A stretch of 64,000 nt of DNA from Yoonia sediminilitoris (GCF_003058085.1 NZ_QBUD01000001.1:744001-808000), one strand, 5' to 3'. Counted from the stretch's first letter, positions 26,322 to 35,746 are shown. Translations and numbers: made by a program. The notes: a model not told the origin generated them from the sequence alone.

Positions 26322-27724
26322 GCGCTTTCTTTCGTTTGCTGGGGACTGAGCATATGGGTCAGAGGGACTTGCGCCTCGATCACGGTGCCGCTGTGAGACG
26401 ACAGAATCCGCAGGTTGCCTCCTAACTGTTCGATCCGTTCCTGCATATTGCGCAGGCCCAGCCCTTGCAGGCCGGGAGGCTGTGGCCAGACCATACCTTT
26501 TCCGTTGTCACTGACCCTGAGCATGGCGCCGGTGCGGTGGCCTTTGAGGCTGATATCGACGTGACTTGCCTGCGCGTGCCGTTCGATATTGGTCAGGGCT
26601 TCCTGCGCGATCCGGTACAGCGCGATGCGCGCGTCCTGATCAAGCCGATTGCGGAAAACAACGGTTTCGAATTCCGTGCTGACGTTGGTGCGCGCCATGA
26701 AATCGTCGGACAGTGACTTGATCGCGGGACCCAGCCCCAGATCGTCCAGCACACCGGGGCGCAAATCGCGGCTGATGCGCCTGACTTCTTGAATGGCCGA
26801 CCCCAATTCCGTGATCCCCTTGTCCAAACTTTTGTCGGGCGTGGCAATGCGCCGCCGGGCCAGTTCCAGCGCATAACGCACCCCGACCAGCATCTGGCTG
26901 ATGCCGTCATGCAACTCGCGCGCGACCCGGCCGCGTTCTTCTTCTTGTGTGTCGATGATCCGCTGCGACAATTCCTTGAGCTTTGCATCGGCCAGACGCC
27001 GCTCGCGCAGGTTCAGAAACATGCCCGTTGTGAAAACGGCCATCAATGCGGCAATCGCGATGGCAACGATATAGAAGGATGTGCGTCTGATCCGGGCCTC
27101 GACCACCGCGCGGGAGGTCGCCACATTGTTCAGCACATCATCGATAAAGATACCTGTCCCGATCACCCATCGCCAATCCTGCAAACCGTTCACATAAACG
27201 ATCATCTGTGCGGTTTCCCCGGTCGAGGGTTTGGGCCAGCTGAAGCTGTGATAACCGCCGCCAGAGCGGGCAATCCGGATCAGTTCATCGGTGATGGGTA
27301 TCCCGTCGATGTCCTTGAGCCCGCGCCAGTTCTTGTCGATCAGATAGGTCTGGCGCGGGGCGACGAGGTTGTTTCCGTCGTAGTCGAACACAAAGAAATA
27401 GCCGTCCTGCCCGTACAACATGGCTGACAGTTCGCGGGTGACGGCAAGCTTTGCGACCTCATCGTCGGGGGCGGCACGCCCGTAGGTATTCACAAAGGCG
27501 GTCCGGGCGATCGACAGGTAGTTTTTCAATTCGTCACGCTTGGTCTGGATCAGTTGCGCCTCAAGCGTCTGGATTTCGCGTTCTGCCAACTGGCGTGACT
27601 GGCTGGTGACGACGAGAAAAATCAGAAAAACAGCCGCGATCAAGGGCAGGGTGGCCAGCAGGAACACCTTTTGACCGTAAGAAATGGGACGCGCCTGGCG
27701 CAAGCGTGCGAGCAATGTCGTCAT
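26318..27724 (-). CDS. Cache-domain sensor histidine kinase (HisKA_3)
   Basis: A 468-residue membrane kinase. Transmembrane segments at about 20-40 and 215-237 flank a periplasmic single-Cache domain with G-Q-D-G-Y-F-F-V-F-D-Y-D-G-N-N-L (105-120) and W-R-W-V-I-G-T-G-I-F-I-D-D-V. The cytoplasmic part has the NarL-type dimerisation box E-E-E-R-G-R-V-A-R-E-L-H-D-G with phospho-acceptor His272, then an HATPase_c domain (E-A-L-T-N-I-E-R-H-A, D-N-G-K-G-M, G-L-G-L-R-N-M). Single-Cache sensors often bind small organic acids. Divergence from a TRAP transporter (243 bases) fits a sensor for the transported acid. Confidence 0.93.
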   Translation of the reverse strand: MTTLLARLRQARPISYGQKVFLLATLPLIAAVFLIFLVVTSQSRQLAEREIQTLEAQLIQTKRDELKNYLSIARTAFVNTYGRAAPDDEVAKLAVTRELSAMLYGQDGYFFVFDYDGNNLVAPRQTYLIDKNWRGLKDIDGIPITDELIRIARSGGGYHSFSWPKPSTGETAQMIVYVNGLQDWRWVIGTGIFIDDVLNNVATSRAVVEARIRRTSFYIVAIAIAALMAVFTTGMFLNLRERRLADAKLKELSQRIIDTQEEERGRVARELHDGISQMLVGVRYALELARRRIATPDKSLDKGITELGSAIQEVRRISRDLRPGVLDDLGLGPAIKSLSDDFMARTNVSTEFETVVFRNRLDQDARIALYRIAQEALTNIERHAQASHVDISLKGHRTGAMLRVSDNGKGMVWPQPPGLQGLGLRNMQERIEQLGGNLRILSSHSGTVIEAQVPLTHMLSPQQTKESA

Positions 27725-27853
27725 GACGAAAGCGTTACGCGGGAATCAGGAGCGAATCAAATATGATTGTGTGCATCAGGGGCACTGATGCCGGCCGTGA
27801 CCACAGCCCAAGCTGGAAATAGCGGACATAAAATGTCGGCAAAACGCGGTTTC

Positions 27854-27869
27854 TACGCACTAGTACGTA
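27854..27869. promoter_or_regulatory. Imperfect palindrome TACG-CACTAGTA-CGTA, candidate regulator site
   Basis: The 16-base element pairs TACG with CGTA around the palindromic core ACTAGT, with one mismatched pair (C/A). It lies about 100 bases before the TRAP binding-protein start, in the region shared with the divergent two-component genes. It is a reasonable target for the LuxR-type regulator. The assignment is positional only. Confidence 0.45.
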
Positions 27870-27967
27870 TTTTACCATCTGAAACTGCACGCTAGGGTGC
27901 GCCCACCATTATGATCCGTTCACGCTCTGGGAGGAGCGGAACAAAGTTAACACCGGGAGGAAACTAA

Positions 27968-29050
27968 ATGGATCGTCGCTCGTTTCTAAGAAACTCAGCA
28001 TTGGGTGGCTCAGCCGCCGCCGCAACGGCACTTGCCGCGCCAGCCTATGCGCAAGGCAATCGCACGCTGACTATGGTCACAACATGGGGCCGTGGTCTGG
28101 CAGGGGTGCACGACGCGGCACAGCGCGTGGCCGACAGCATCACAGCCATGTCTGACGGGTCGTTGACAGTTGACTTGAAAGCCGCTGGTGAACTTGTTGG
28201 CGCATTTGAAGTTTTTGACGCGGTAACATCCGGTCAGGCCGATATGTACCACGGCGCGGATTACTATTTCATCAACCAGCACCCGGGTTATGCGTTCTTT
28301 ACGTCTGTACCATTCGGCATGACACCACAGGAAATCAGCAACTGGTACTACCAGGGTGAAGGTCATGCGTTCCACGACGAGCTGGGCCAGATTTTTGGTC
28401 TGAAATCATTCCTTGGCGGTAACACAGGTCCACAGGCCGGTGGCTGGTTTGCAAAGGAAATCGCAGGCCCGGAGGACTTTCAGGGTCTGAAGTTCCGGAT
28501 GCCCGGCCTAGGCGGCGAAGCGCTTGGTAAGATGGGCGCGTCTGTCCAGAACCTGCCCGGTGCGGAAGTGTATCAGGCGCTGGCCTCCGGCGCGATTGAC
28601 GGTACCGAGTGGATCGGCCCTTGGGCGGATGAGAAAGCCGGTTTCCAGGAAATCACCAAGTTCTACTACACCGCCGGTATGCACGAGCCGGGCGCGGGCC
28701 TGTCAGTTGGCACAAACCTTGATGTCTTTGAAAGCCTGAGCCCCGCGCATCAGAAGATCGTAGAAATGGCATGTGGCGAAGCCCACCAGTGGTCTCTTTC
28801 ACAGTTCATGAACAACAACGGTTCTGCCTTGCAGCGTTTGCAGGCTGGCGGCGTTAAGGTTCTGGAATTCCCTGATTCTGTCTGGGATGCGATGGGTGCG
28901 GCTGCAAAAGAGACCTTGGACCAGTACAATGGTGAAGATATCTATGACCGTCTGCGTGCGTCCTACAACGCCTCGATGGCCGCATCTTCCGGCTGGATCC
29001 AGAAGTCCGAAGGCGCATACCGCGCCCAGCGTGACCGTGTCATGAGCTAA
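27968..29050 (+). CDS. dctP: TRAP transporter substrate-binding protein
   Basis: A 360-residue DctP-family binding protein. A twin-arginine signal (D-R-R-S-F-L-R-N-S-A) and cleavage at A-Y-A-Q near residue 29 indicate folded export to the periplasm. Conserved parts include G-G-N-T-G-P-Q-A-G-G-W-F (about 142-153), L-K-F-R-M-P-G-L-G-G and I-D-G-T-E-W-I-G-P-W-A-D-E-K-A-G-F. This layout matches the 2-oxoacid-binding TakP of Rhodobacter sphaeroides as I recall it, so a keto- or hydroxy-acid is a plausible ligand. The ribosome site is strong (GGGAGGAAAC). It leads the TRAP operon, with a hairpin separating it from the permeases. Confidence 0.93.
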   Translation: MDRRSFLRNSALGGSAAAATALAAPAYAQGNRTLTMVTTWGRGLAGVHDAAQRVADSITAMSDGSLTVDLKAAGELVGAFEVFDAVTSGQADMYHGADYYFINQHPGYAFFTSVPFGMTPQEISNWYYQGEGHAFHDELGQIFGLKSFLGGNTGPQAGGWFAKEIAGPEDFQGLKFRMPGLGGEALGKMGASVQNLPGAEVYQALASGAIDGTEWIGPWADEKAGFQEITKFYYTAGMHEPGAGLSVGTNLDVFESLSPAHQKIVEMACGEAHQWSLSQFMNNNGSALQRLQAGGVKVLEFPDSVWDAMGAAAKETLDQYNGEDIYDRLRASYNASMAASSGWIQKSEGAYRAQRDRVMS

Positions 29051-29074
29051 GCCCTGATCCAAAAGAACACCGGG

Positions 29075-29100
29075 GGCCCTTTTAAGCGTATAAAGGGGCC
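29075..29100 (+). repeat. Intercistronic stem-loop after the binding-protein gene
   Basis: GGCCCTTTTA pairs with TAAAGGGGCC (one G-T pair) across a 6-base loop, 24 bases past the dctP stop. Such hairpins stabilise binding-protein mRNA or partly terminate it, so that the periplasmic component is made in excess. It has no long T tract. Confidence 0.6.
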
Positions 29101-29160
29101 TTCGCAGTCAGATACGAAGGGGCGTATCTGCAAGATGAATTTTTCGGGGGGACAGTCCAG

Positions 29161-30108
29161 ATGGGTCTAGTCGAATCATGGGGTGGCAATGCATTCGGGT
29201 GGTTTTTCGCCAACCTGATCGAAGCCGTCTACAACCTGTTCTACGCGCTGCTGCACCCAAGCGAGTGGCTTGCGTGGCTCCCTTATATCAATGGGCAAAT
29301 GCCCACCCCCGAGATCAAAGAATCCCTGATGCGCTTTATTTATTATGGTGCATCGGTCGAGCTTTTCTTTGTGGTCTTTCTGATTTTCCTGATCGTTACG
29401 ATTTTCGGGTTTATCTACAACCGTTTCATGTGGGGATGCGTCCGCGTCCTTGAAGGGTTCGCCAACGGCGTCGGCAGGATTTTCGCATGGGCAGGTTTGC
29501 TGATGGTCCTGCAACAGATCGTCATCATCTTTATGCAGCGGGTCTTTGCTGTGGCGGAAATCAGCCTTGGTTTCGGCATTTCATTCACCAAAGACGTCAG
29601 CTGGTGGTCCGAAGAACTGAAGTTTTACAACGCCTTGATCGTCTGCCTTTGCGTGACCTACACATTTGTGCAAGGCGGCCATGTGCGCGTTGATCTGGTC
29701 TATTCCGCAGTCAGATTCCGTACCAAGCGGATGATCGACATGATTGGCTCGCTCTTGTTTATGGTGCCTGCGACGATACTGATCTGGCTCTATGGCTGGT
29801 TCTTCCTGTGGCGGAACCTTGTTGTGCCAAACCCGTCTGCGTCTGACTCGCTTGAACGTTTGATCGGCAAAGCACGCGCGCTGCGCTGGAACGTCGAGAC
29901 AATCGGCTTTTCGCCCAACGGTTTCAACGCCTACTTCCTGTTCAAGGTCCTGCTGGTGATGTTTACCTTACTGGTGCTGTTGCAGGCGGTCGCGTTCTTC
30001 TATCGCTCGTACCTTGAGTGGAAAGAGGGCGAAGACAGCGAAGGCAAATTCCTTGACAAAGACCCAATCGGCGACCCGACCGCCGAAATGGTCGCAAAAA
30101 TTCATTAA
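29161..30108 (+). CDS. dctQ: TRAP transporter small permease, enlarged
   Basis: A 315-residue membrane protein, clearly longer than the usual 160-200 residues of DctQ. The N-terminal 110 residues add a membrane-associated part (F-F-V-V-F-L-I-F-L-I-V-T-I-F-G-F). The canonical DctQ core then follows: E-I-S-L-G-F-G, the Trp-rich stretch D-V-S-W-W-S-E-E-L-K-F-Y, V-Q-G-G-H-V-R-V-D-L-V-Y and a final helix L-V-L-L-Q-A-V-A-F-F. It is followed 18 bases later by the large permease gene. The substrate is presumably that of the preceding binding protein. Confidence 0.88.
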   Translation: MGLVESWGGNAFGWFFANLIEAVYNLFYALLHPSEWLAWLPYINGQMPTPEIKESLMRFIYYGASVELFFVVFLIFLIVTIFGFIYNRFMWGCVRVLEGFANGVGRIFAWAGLLMVLQQIVIIFMQRVFAVAEISLGFGISFTKDVSWWSEELKFYNALIVCLCVTYTFVQGGHVRVDLVYSAVRFRTKRMIDMIGSLLFMVPATILIWLYGWFFLWRNLVVPNPSASDSLERLIGKARALRWNVETIGFSPNGFNAYFLFKVLLVMFTLLVLLQAVAFFYRSYLEWKEGEDSEGKFLDKDPIGDPTAEMVAKIH

Positions 30109-30126
30109 AAGACAGGCGGTAGAGAC

Positions 30127-32481
30127 ATGCTTTTCGGACTTGATGGCATTGAAGTCGGTATTCTTATCGTCTTTCTGACCCTTTTTGCTGGCATCCTGTC
30201 AGGGTTCCCGGTGGCCTTTGCGATCAGCGGCTCGGCGGTGATTTCATTTGCGATCATTGCGGGTCTGGACGGCACAGGTTTGCTGATCCATGCCGCTGTT
30301 GATACCAACTCGGCGGAATATGCGGCCCTGATTGCCGAAGGCGTCAAGCCAGATGCGATATCTGTGTTTCGATACCCCGACTTGCCCCGATACGAGGATG
30401 TGCTGTTCCCCAATGGCTGGGAAGTGGCGCTGGACCGCAACATCAGCTTTGTCGTCAACCGCATGAACGAACGGGTGCTGGCAGGCCAATCGATCGAGAC
30501 GCTGCTGGCCGTTGTGATGTTCGTGATGATGGGGATCGTGCTTGAACGGTCGCGCATCGCCGATGAACTGCTGACCACGATGGCCAAGGTGTTTGGCCCG
30601 CTGCCTGGCGGTCTGGCTGTTTCTATCGTCATCGTGGGTGCGTTTCTTGCGGCCTCTACCGGGATTGTCGGTGCGACTGTCGTGACAATGGGCCTTCTTG
30701 CGCTGCCCACAATGCTCAAGAACGGCTATTCGCCTGAACTGTCGACAGGGGTCATTGCGGCCTCTGGCACATTGGGGCAGATCATCCCGCCGTCCATTGT
30801 GATTGTTCTGTTGGGTACTTTGGCGGGCGACCTATATTCGGCTGCACAGGAAGAGCGGGCGCAGTTGGTTGGCTGTTCGGACGCGCTGACTTACCTGGGT
30901 GAGCCTGCTGTTGTTTCAGTCGGGACCCTGTTTCAGGCGGCCTTGCTACCCGGCATTCTGCTGGCGGGCCTTTATGCAAGCTATGCGTTCGGCTTTGCGC
31001 TGTTGAACCCCAGCAAGGCGCCGCCCGTGCAATTTGAGCAAACCACCGGCGGAGAGATTGTGACCCGCAATGAGGCGCTGACATGGTTCCTTACGGTGCC
31101 GGCTGGTCTGATCGCATTGATGATCGGGCTGGGTCAGGTGGGCGTTGTCGGTAATCAGTCCGTAGTTGTGGACAGCTTTACCGACGCGGGCCTAACTGCA
31201 TCATTGCGCACCAATGTGTCAGAAGAATGCGCCGTCGCCATTCAGGATCTGCACGGGGAAGAAGCATGGAACACTGCACTGGCAGAGCAGGCCGCGATTG
31301 ACGATGCCGGTGGCGTTAGAGAAGCCCGCGCGCTGACCGATGAAGAACGCGCGGCACGGGTGTTGCAGCGTGTCGCCGAAGCGCCGTTGATTGGTACAGG
31401 TATTGCGCTGGGGGCGCTGTTGTTCGGCCTGATGCTGGCGGTTGCGCGTGGTGTTGCTCCTTCGGCTAATCCACTGCCACTGCTTATTGGTGCTGGTGGG
31501 TTGGTGTTGATGCTGTTGGTTGACGCCCTGTTGATATCGCCGCTGACGACTGCCGGAACGACAACCCTGCTGATCGCGATTCCGGTGCTGATCGCCTTTA
31601 TCGGGCTGCGCGAAGCCGCAGGCCATTTGGCGCGCAATGAAATCCTGCGGGTTGTCTTTCCGCCGTTGGTGCTGATTGTCGCCGTACTGGGCTCGATCCT
31701 TGGCGGGATCACCAACCCAACACCCGCTGCGGCCCTCGGCGCTGGGGGTGCGATCTTGCTGGCGGCCTATCGCAAGCTGAAAGAACAGGGCCGGTCCGGG
31801 CGTATGGTTCTTTGGACAGCGGCAGCTATCGTGGTCATGCTGTTGATTGGTGTGAATTTTGACCTGCGAATGGGGAAACAGGTTGTGCTGCTTGAAAACC
31901 GGATCGCCTATCTGGTGGCGTTCGGGTGCTTCCTGTTTGCCATGTATGGTCTGCTTTGGTCCTGTGCGGTGCTGCTCAGCGGGGGGGTGCTTGCGCCTGT
32001 GGTCCGCGAAACGGCCAAAGTCACCTCGATGGTGTTCACAATTCTGATCGGGTCGCAGTTGTTGAACCTTGTGCTGATCTCGTTCGGGGGCGAACATTAC
32101 ATCCAGCAATTCCTGCGGTCTTTCGATAATGAGTGGCAGGTGTTCCTGTTGGTCATGCTGGTGTTGTTCGTGCTTGGCTTTGTGCTTGATTTTCTCGAGA
32201 TCATCTACATCGTCATCCCGATTGTCGGACCTGTCATTTATGGCGGCACCTTTGACCCCAAGTGGGTGACGATCATGATCGCGGTGAATCTGCAAACATC
32301 CTTCCTGACCCCGCCGTTCGGCTTCGCGTTGTTCTACTTGCGCGGGGTTGCGCCGCGGTCGATCACAACCGGGCAAATCTATCGGGGTGTGATGCCGTTT
32401 ATCGCCATTCAGGTGGGGGGGCTTTTGTTGCTTGCACTGTTCCCTTCCGTTGTCACGATTGTTCCCAACCTGTTGAACTAG
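30127..32481 (+). CDS. dctM: TRAP transporter large permease with large insertions
   Basis: A 784-residue DctM-type permease, against roughly 430-520 for the family. Canonical parts are residues 1-47 (G-F-P-V-A-F-A-I-S-G), 113-290 (M-G-I-V-L-E-R-S..A-S-T-G-I-V-G-A-T-V-V-T-M-G..G-Q-I-I-P-P-S-I), about 505-548 (G-G-I-T-N-P-T-P-A-A-A-L-G-A-G-G-A) and 625-784 (L-G-F-V-L-D-F-L-E-I..F-L-T-P-P-F-G). Extra material lies at 48-112 (soluble), 300-500 (acidic loop plus hydrophobic helices) and 550-620. There are no frameshifts. It belongs to the mannitol/chloroaromatic-type TRAP branch by its partner. Confidence 0.9.
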   Translation: MLFGLDGIEVGILIVFLTLFAGILSGFPVAFAISGSAVISFAIIAGLDGTGLLIHAAVDTNSAEYAALIAEGVKPDAISVFRYPDLPRYEDVLFPNGWEVALDRNISFVVNRMNERVLAGQSIETLLAVVMFVMMGIVLERSRIADELLTTMAKVFGPLPGGLAVSIVIVGAFLAASTGIVGATVVTMGLLALPTMLKNGYSPELSTGVIAASGTLGQIIPPSIVIVLLGTLAGDLYSAAQEERAQLVGCSDALTYLGEPAVVSVGTLFQAALLPGILLAGLYASYAFGFALLNPSKAPPVQFEQTTGGEIVTRNEALTWFLTVPAGLIALMIGLGQVGVVGNQSVVVDSFTDAGLTASLRTNVSEECAVAIQDLHGEEAWNTALAEQAAIDDAGGVREARALTDEERAARVLQRVAEAPLIGTGIALGALLFGLMLAVARGVAPSANPLPLLIGAGGLVLMLLVDALLISPLTTAGTTTLLIAIPVLIAFIGLREAAGHLARNEILRVVFPPLVLIVAVLGSILGGITNPTPAAALGAGGAILLAAYRKLKEQGRSGRMVLWTAAAIVVMLLIGVNFDLRMGKQVVLLENRIAYLVAFGCFLFAMYGLLWSCAVLLSGGVLAPVVRETAKVTSMVFTILIGSQLLNLVLISFGGEHYIQQFLRSFDNEWQVFLLVMLVLFVLGFVLDFLEIIYIVIPIVGPVIYGGTFDPKWVTIMIAVNLQTSFLTPPFGFALFYLRGVAPRSITTGQIYRGVMPFIAIQVGGLLLLALFPSVVTIVPNLLN

Positions 32482-32615
32482 CGCCGTCAATTCGCATTCA
32501 GGGCGCTGTGTTTGCGGGTGCATCTTGCGCTGGCGTTTGTGGTCTGTCAGGAGTCCTCCAGCGTTTTGCACTGGCGACGGCCTGTGTGACGCGCTTTATG
32601 ACATGGGGTTAATCA

Positions 32616-33308
32616 ATGACGATGCTGGGCACCTTTATCAAACCGATGCACCCCGAAGGGCAAAAGTTTGTCGCCATTTTTGCAGCCGTGACGCTTGTGC
32701 TGTTTGTGATTTGGCAACCGTTGGGATGGGTCGGCGTGGGCCTGACGGTCTGGTGCTACTATTTCTTTCGCGATCCCAAGCGGACCACACCGACACGCGA
32801 TGGGCTGATCATCAGCCCCGCTGACGGTGTCGTTTCACTGATCGAACAAGCTGTTCCCCCACCCGAGTTGGGGATGTCCGATGCCCCGCTCACGCGGGTC
32901 AGCGTCTTTATGAATGTGTTCAATTGCCATGTGAACCGGGCACCGATCGCAGGCGAGGTCGTCGCGGTTGCCTATCGGCCCGGCAAGTTTTTCAATGCGT
33001 CGCTGGACAAGGCGAGCGAACATAATGAACGCAACTCGCTGTGTCTGCAAATGGCCGATGGTCGTCAGATTGCGGTTGTCCAAATTGCCGGACTCGTGGC
33101 CCGCAGGATCGTGTGCTTCATTGAAAAAGGGGCGCAATTGCAAACCGGTGAACGCTTTGGGTTGATCCGTTTCGGGTCCCGCGTGGATGTATACCTGCCA
33201 GATGGCGTGAACCCGATGGTCGCCGTGGGACAAGGGACAATTGCAGGCGAAACAGTGTTGGCCGATTTGACCGGATCAGAGCCTGCACGCAACGGCAGGA
33301 CGGCCTAA
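32616..33308 (+). CDS. psd: Phosphatidylserine decarboxylase
   Basis: A 230-residue short-type (archaeal/alphaproteobacterial) Psd making phosphatidylethanolamine. It has an N-terminal membrane segment (18-50). F-F-R-D-P and S-P-A-D-G-V-V are family motifs. The self-cleavage site is R-F-G-S-R-V-D, giving the pyruvoyl group from Ser188. H-V-N-R-A-P-I-A-G is the conserved catalytic-His region. It is followed after 2 bases by pssA, and then by pmtA, giving the full route PS, PE and PC in one operon. Confidence 0.95.
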   Translation: MTMLGTFIKPMHPEGQKFVAIFAAVTLVLFVIWQPLGWVGVGLTVWCYYFFRDPKRTTPTRDGLIISPADGVVSLIEQAVPPPELGMSDAPLTRVSVFMNVFNCHVNRAPIAGEVVAVAYRPGKFFNASLDKASEHNERNSLCLQMADGRQIAVVQIAGLVARRIVCFIEKGAQLQTGERFGLIRFGSRVDVYLPDGVNPMVAVGQGTIAGETVLADLTGSEPARNGRTA

Positions 33309-33310
33309 CG

Positions 33311-34042
33311 ATGGCCAGCGAAGGACCTGCCCGCCGCGATTTGCCGGTCATTGCGCTGTTGCCCAACATGGTTACGCTGGCAGCGATCTGCGCCGGCCTG
33401 ACGTCGATCCGGTTCGGATTTCAGGGCGATTACGAACGGGCGGTGATGTTGATCCTGCTGGCCGGGTTTCTGGACGGGGTCGACGGCCGTCTGGCACGGC
33501 TTTTGCGCAGTGAAAGCAAAACCGGTGCCGAACTGGATTCGCTGGCGGACTTCCTGAATTTCGGTGTTGCGGCGCCGCTTTTGCTGTATCTGTTTGTGCT
33601 GCACGAATTGGGCGGGGCTGGCTGGATTGCGGTGCTTGTCTTTGCCGTCTGTGCGGTCATTCGGCTGGCGCGTTTCAACGTGCAAAGCCGTTCAGACCAG
33701 GGAAAAGGCGACCCGCGGTATTTTGTTGGTGTGCCCGCACCCGCTGGTGCCCTGTTGGCGATGATGCCGATGTACGGATCATTCCTGTTTTCAGACTCCC
33801 CAATTCTACCTGCGGGCGTTGATGCAATTTGGATCGTTCTGGTGGGGTTGGCAATGATCAGCCGGTTGCCCACCTATTCTTTCAAGTTGTTGACCGTGTC
33901 GCGATCAAACGTGCAATACTTCCTTCTGGGGGCAATCGTCCTGATTGCAGCGCTGCTCACTTACATCTGGGCGACGCTTGTGGTGCTTAATCTGCTCTAT
34001 ATTGCAGCTGTCCTTTGGGCGTGGCGAGACAAAAAGAGGTAG
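33311..34042 (+). CDS. pssA: CDP-diacylglycerol-serine O-phosphatidyltransferase
   Basis: A 243-residue type II phosphatidylserine synthase in the inner membrane. The CDP-alcohol phosphotransferase signature D-G-R-L-A-R-x8-G-x3-D-x3-D is complete (D-G-V-D-G-R-L-A-R-L-L-R-S...G-A-E-L-D-S-L-A-D-F). About six to eight hydrophobic segments follow or flank it. The N-terminus L-P-N-M-V-T-L-A-A-I-C-A-G-L is typical. It starts 2 bases after the psd stop. Confidence 0.95.
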   Translation: MASEGPARRDLPVIALLPNMVTLAAICAGLTSIRFGFQGDYERAVMLILLAGFLDGVDGRLARLLRSESKTGAELDSLADFLNFGVAAPLLLYLFVLHELGGAGWIAVLVFAVCAVIRLARFNVQSRSDQGKGDPRYFVGVPAPAGALLAMMPMYGSFLFSDSPILPAGVDAIWIVLVGLAMISRLPTYSFKLLTVSRSNVQYFLLGAIVLIAALLTYIWATLVVLNLLYIAAVLWAWRDKKR

Positions 34043-34051
34043 GAACGACAA

Positions 34052-34675
34052 ATGGAGATTGGCGCAGTCAGTGCGACTTATGCCCGTTGGGCGCCCATTT
34101 ACGACAAGACCTTTGGCAAAATTACAAATGCCGGGCGTCGCAAGACCGTCGCCCATGTCAACCGGCGGCAGGGAACGGTACTGGAAGTCGGTGTCGGCAC
34201 TGGGTTGGCCTTGCGCGAATATGACCCGCATCTGGCCGTAACCGGAATTGATTTCAGCGAAGAGATGCTTGCCAAAGCACAGGCCAAGGTGGTGGAGGAG
34301 GATCTGACGCATGTGAAATCCTTGCGACAGATGGATGCGCGCCTGCTCGATTTTGCTGATGACAGTTTCGATACTGTTGTTGCGATGCACATTGTATCCG
34401 TTGTGCCGGAACCTGAAAAAGTCGTCGCCGAAATGGCGCGCGTCTGCAGACCTGGCGGCCAGATTGTCATCACCAACCATTTCTCGCGCGACAAGGGGTT
34501 TTTGGCGATGGTCGAGCGTTTGACCGCGCCTTTTGCCAATCTCCTTGGTTGGCACTCGGATTTTCCGATAGATGCCGTCATGGGTGAAGAAAACCTTGAA
34601 GCGGTGGAACAGCAGTCATTTCCGCCTGTTGGGCTCATGACGTTTCTGGTGTTTGAAAAGCGCGTGACGCAATAG
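34052..34675 (+). CDS. pmtA: Phosphatidylethanolamine N-methyltransferase
   Basis: A 207-residue soluble class I SAM methyltransferase of the Rhodobacter PmtA type, converting phosphatidylethanolamine to phosphatidylcholine in three steps. The N-terminus has Y-A-R-W-A-P-I-Y-D-K-T-F-G. The SAM motif is V-L-E-V-G-V-G-T-G-L-A-L, followed by G-I-D-F-S-E-E-M-L-A-K-A, and later P-G-G-Q-I-V-I-T-N-H-F. The call is supported by direct linkage to psd and pssA. The ribosome site (AGGTAGGA) is good. Confidence 0.92.
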   Translation: MEIGAVSATYARWAPIYDKTFGKITNAGRRKTVAHVNRRQGTVLEVGVGTGLALREYDPHLAVTGIDFSEEMLAKAQAKVVEEDLTHVKSLRQMDARLLDFADDSFDTVVAMHIVSVVPEPEKVVAEMARVCRPGGQIVITNHFSRDKGFLAMVERLTAPFANLLGWHSDFPIDAVMGEENLEAVEQQSFPPVGLMTFLVFEKRVTQ

Positions 34676-34910
34676 GCCAGTAATCCCTGCGACCCTATCG
34701 CGCTTCGCGAAAAACCTGAGCCACAGCTTTTCGGGAAACGCCCTGCACCGATGATATGCATGTGCGTTTCGCCATTCGCTGATACCTCGGGTCAAAGCCA
34801 AAGATGCAAATGAGGGCGGCCGATATGACTGGCCAGATATGATGTTACTGCGTGACGCAGTGTATGTCTTGCAGCATATGTCGTCCCCTTGAGGACTGGC
34901 ACGTAATAAT

Positions 34911-34929
34911 CCCGCAAGCGGGTTTTTTT
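34911..34929 (+). terminator. Hairpin plus T7 between pmtA and bpt
   Basis: CCCGC and GCGGG flank two A residues and run into seven T residues on the plus strand, 235 bases past pmtA and 11 bases from the end of the convergent bpt gene. The stem is short. The 264-base gap also holds a 15-base interrupted palindrome (ACTGCGT-G-ACGCAGT, 34847-34861) and no gene. Confidence 0.5.
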
Positions 34930-34939
34930 GGCGCCAACT

Positions 34940-35746
34940 TCAGTTCCGTCCGTCGGGCAGGTGAATGCGTGCCACCTGTTCGGCAATCGGATCGGTGGAC
35001 AGGGGATGCACATCGGCGTCATGCTCGCTGGGGTCCGATAGCTGTTTCCACGCGCCGCCGGTGTAGACTTCCAGCCCTTTGAACTTTGCCTTGTATCCCA
35101 TCTTGGGACTGCCCGGCACCCAATAACCCAGATAGACATAGGGAAGGCCGAGGTCTTGGGCGATCTTGATGTGATCGAGTATGATATAGGTCCCAAGCGA
35201 CAGTTTTTCGAGGTCGGGATCAAAGAAGGAATAGACCATCGACAGCCCATCATCGAGGATATCGGTCAGGCAAACGGCTCTGAGGGAATTGTCTTCTTCA
35301 TATTCGATCAGCCGCGACCGAATGGGCGTTTCTTCGACCATGGCGGCGAATTCGAACATATCCATATCGGCCATCCCGCCTGTGGCGTGGCGTCCGTCAA
35401 GATATTTGCGAAACAGAGCGTATTGGTCTTCGGTGGCCCAAGGCGACGTGGCGCGCCGCTTGAGGTGGTCCGCACGTTTATTCACCCGGCGCTGGCTGCG
35501 GCTTGGCGTGAACAGCGAAACGTCGATCCGGGCTGACATGCAGGCAGAACATTCAGCGCAGGACGGCCGATAGAGCACATTCTGCGAGCGGCGGAACCCT
35601 TGTTTGGAGAGTGAATCATTCAACTTGTCTGCCATCTCTCCTTGCAGCGCTGTGAACAGCTTGCGCTCCATCCTGCCCTCCAGATAGGGGCAGGGTTGGG
35701 GGGCGGTCACATAGAACTGCGGTGCGATGGGTAGTGTGTGGCGCAT
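34940..35746 (-). CDS. bpt: Aspartate/glutamate leucyltransferase (arginyltransferase family)
   Basis: A 268-residue aminoacyl-tRNA-protein transferase acting in the N-degron pathway, adding Leu to N-terminal Asp or Glu so that ClpS/ClpAP can degrade the target. The N-terminal domain has the Cys motif [15 protein letters not shown]. The GNAT-like C-terminal domain has [10 protein letters not shown] and [15 protein letters not shown]. The ATG at 35746 ([12 protein letters not shown]) matches the usual N-terminus, and a longer frame to 35800 adds unrelated residues. Confidence 0.93.
   Translation of the reverse strand: MRHTLPIAPQFYVTAPQPCPYLEGRMERKLFTALQGEMADKLNDSLSKQGFRRSQNVLYRPSCAECSACMSARIDVSLFTPSRSQRRVNKRADHLKRRATSPWATEDQYALFRKYLDGRHATGGMADMDMFEFAAMVEETPIRSRLIEYEEDNSLRAVCLTDILDDGLSMVYSFFDPDLEKLSLGTYIILDHIKIAQDLGLPYVYLGYWVPGSPKMGYKAKFKGLEVYTGGAWKQLSDPSEHDADVHPLSTDPIAEQVARIHLPDGRN

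Noticed and set aside
31219..32571. 450-codon frame opposite the TRAP large permease
   Set aside because: Gln/His/Arg-rich low-complexity translation, antisense to the membrane-protein gene. It is the expected complement of hydrophobic codons.
34676..34939. Possible small RNA or gene between pmtA and bpt
   Set aside because: Short hairpins and a T7 tract are present, but there is no promoter-like sequence or conserved structure that I can identify. It was kept only as a terminator.
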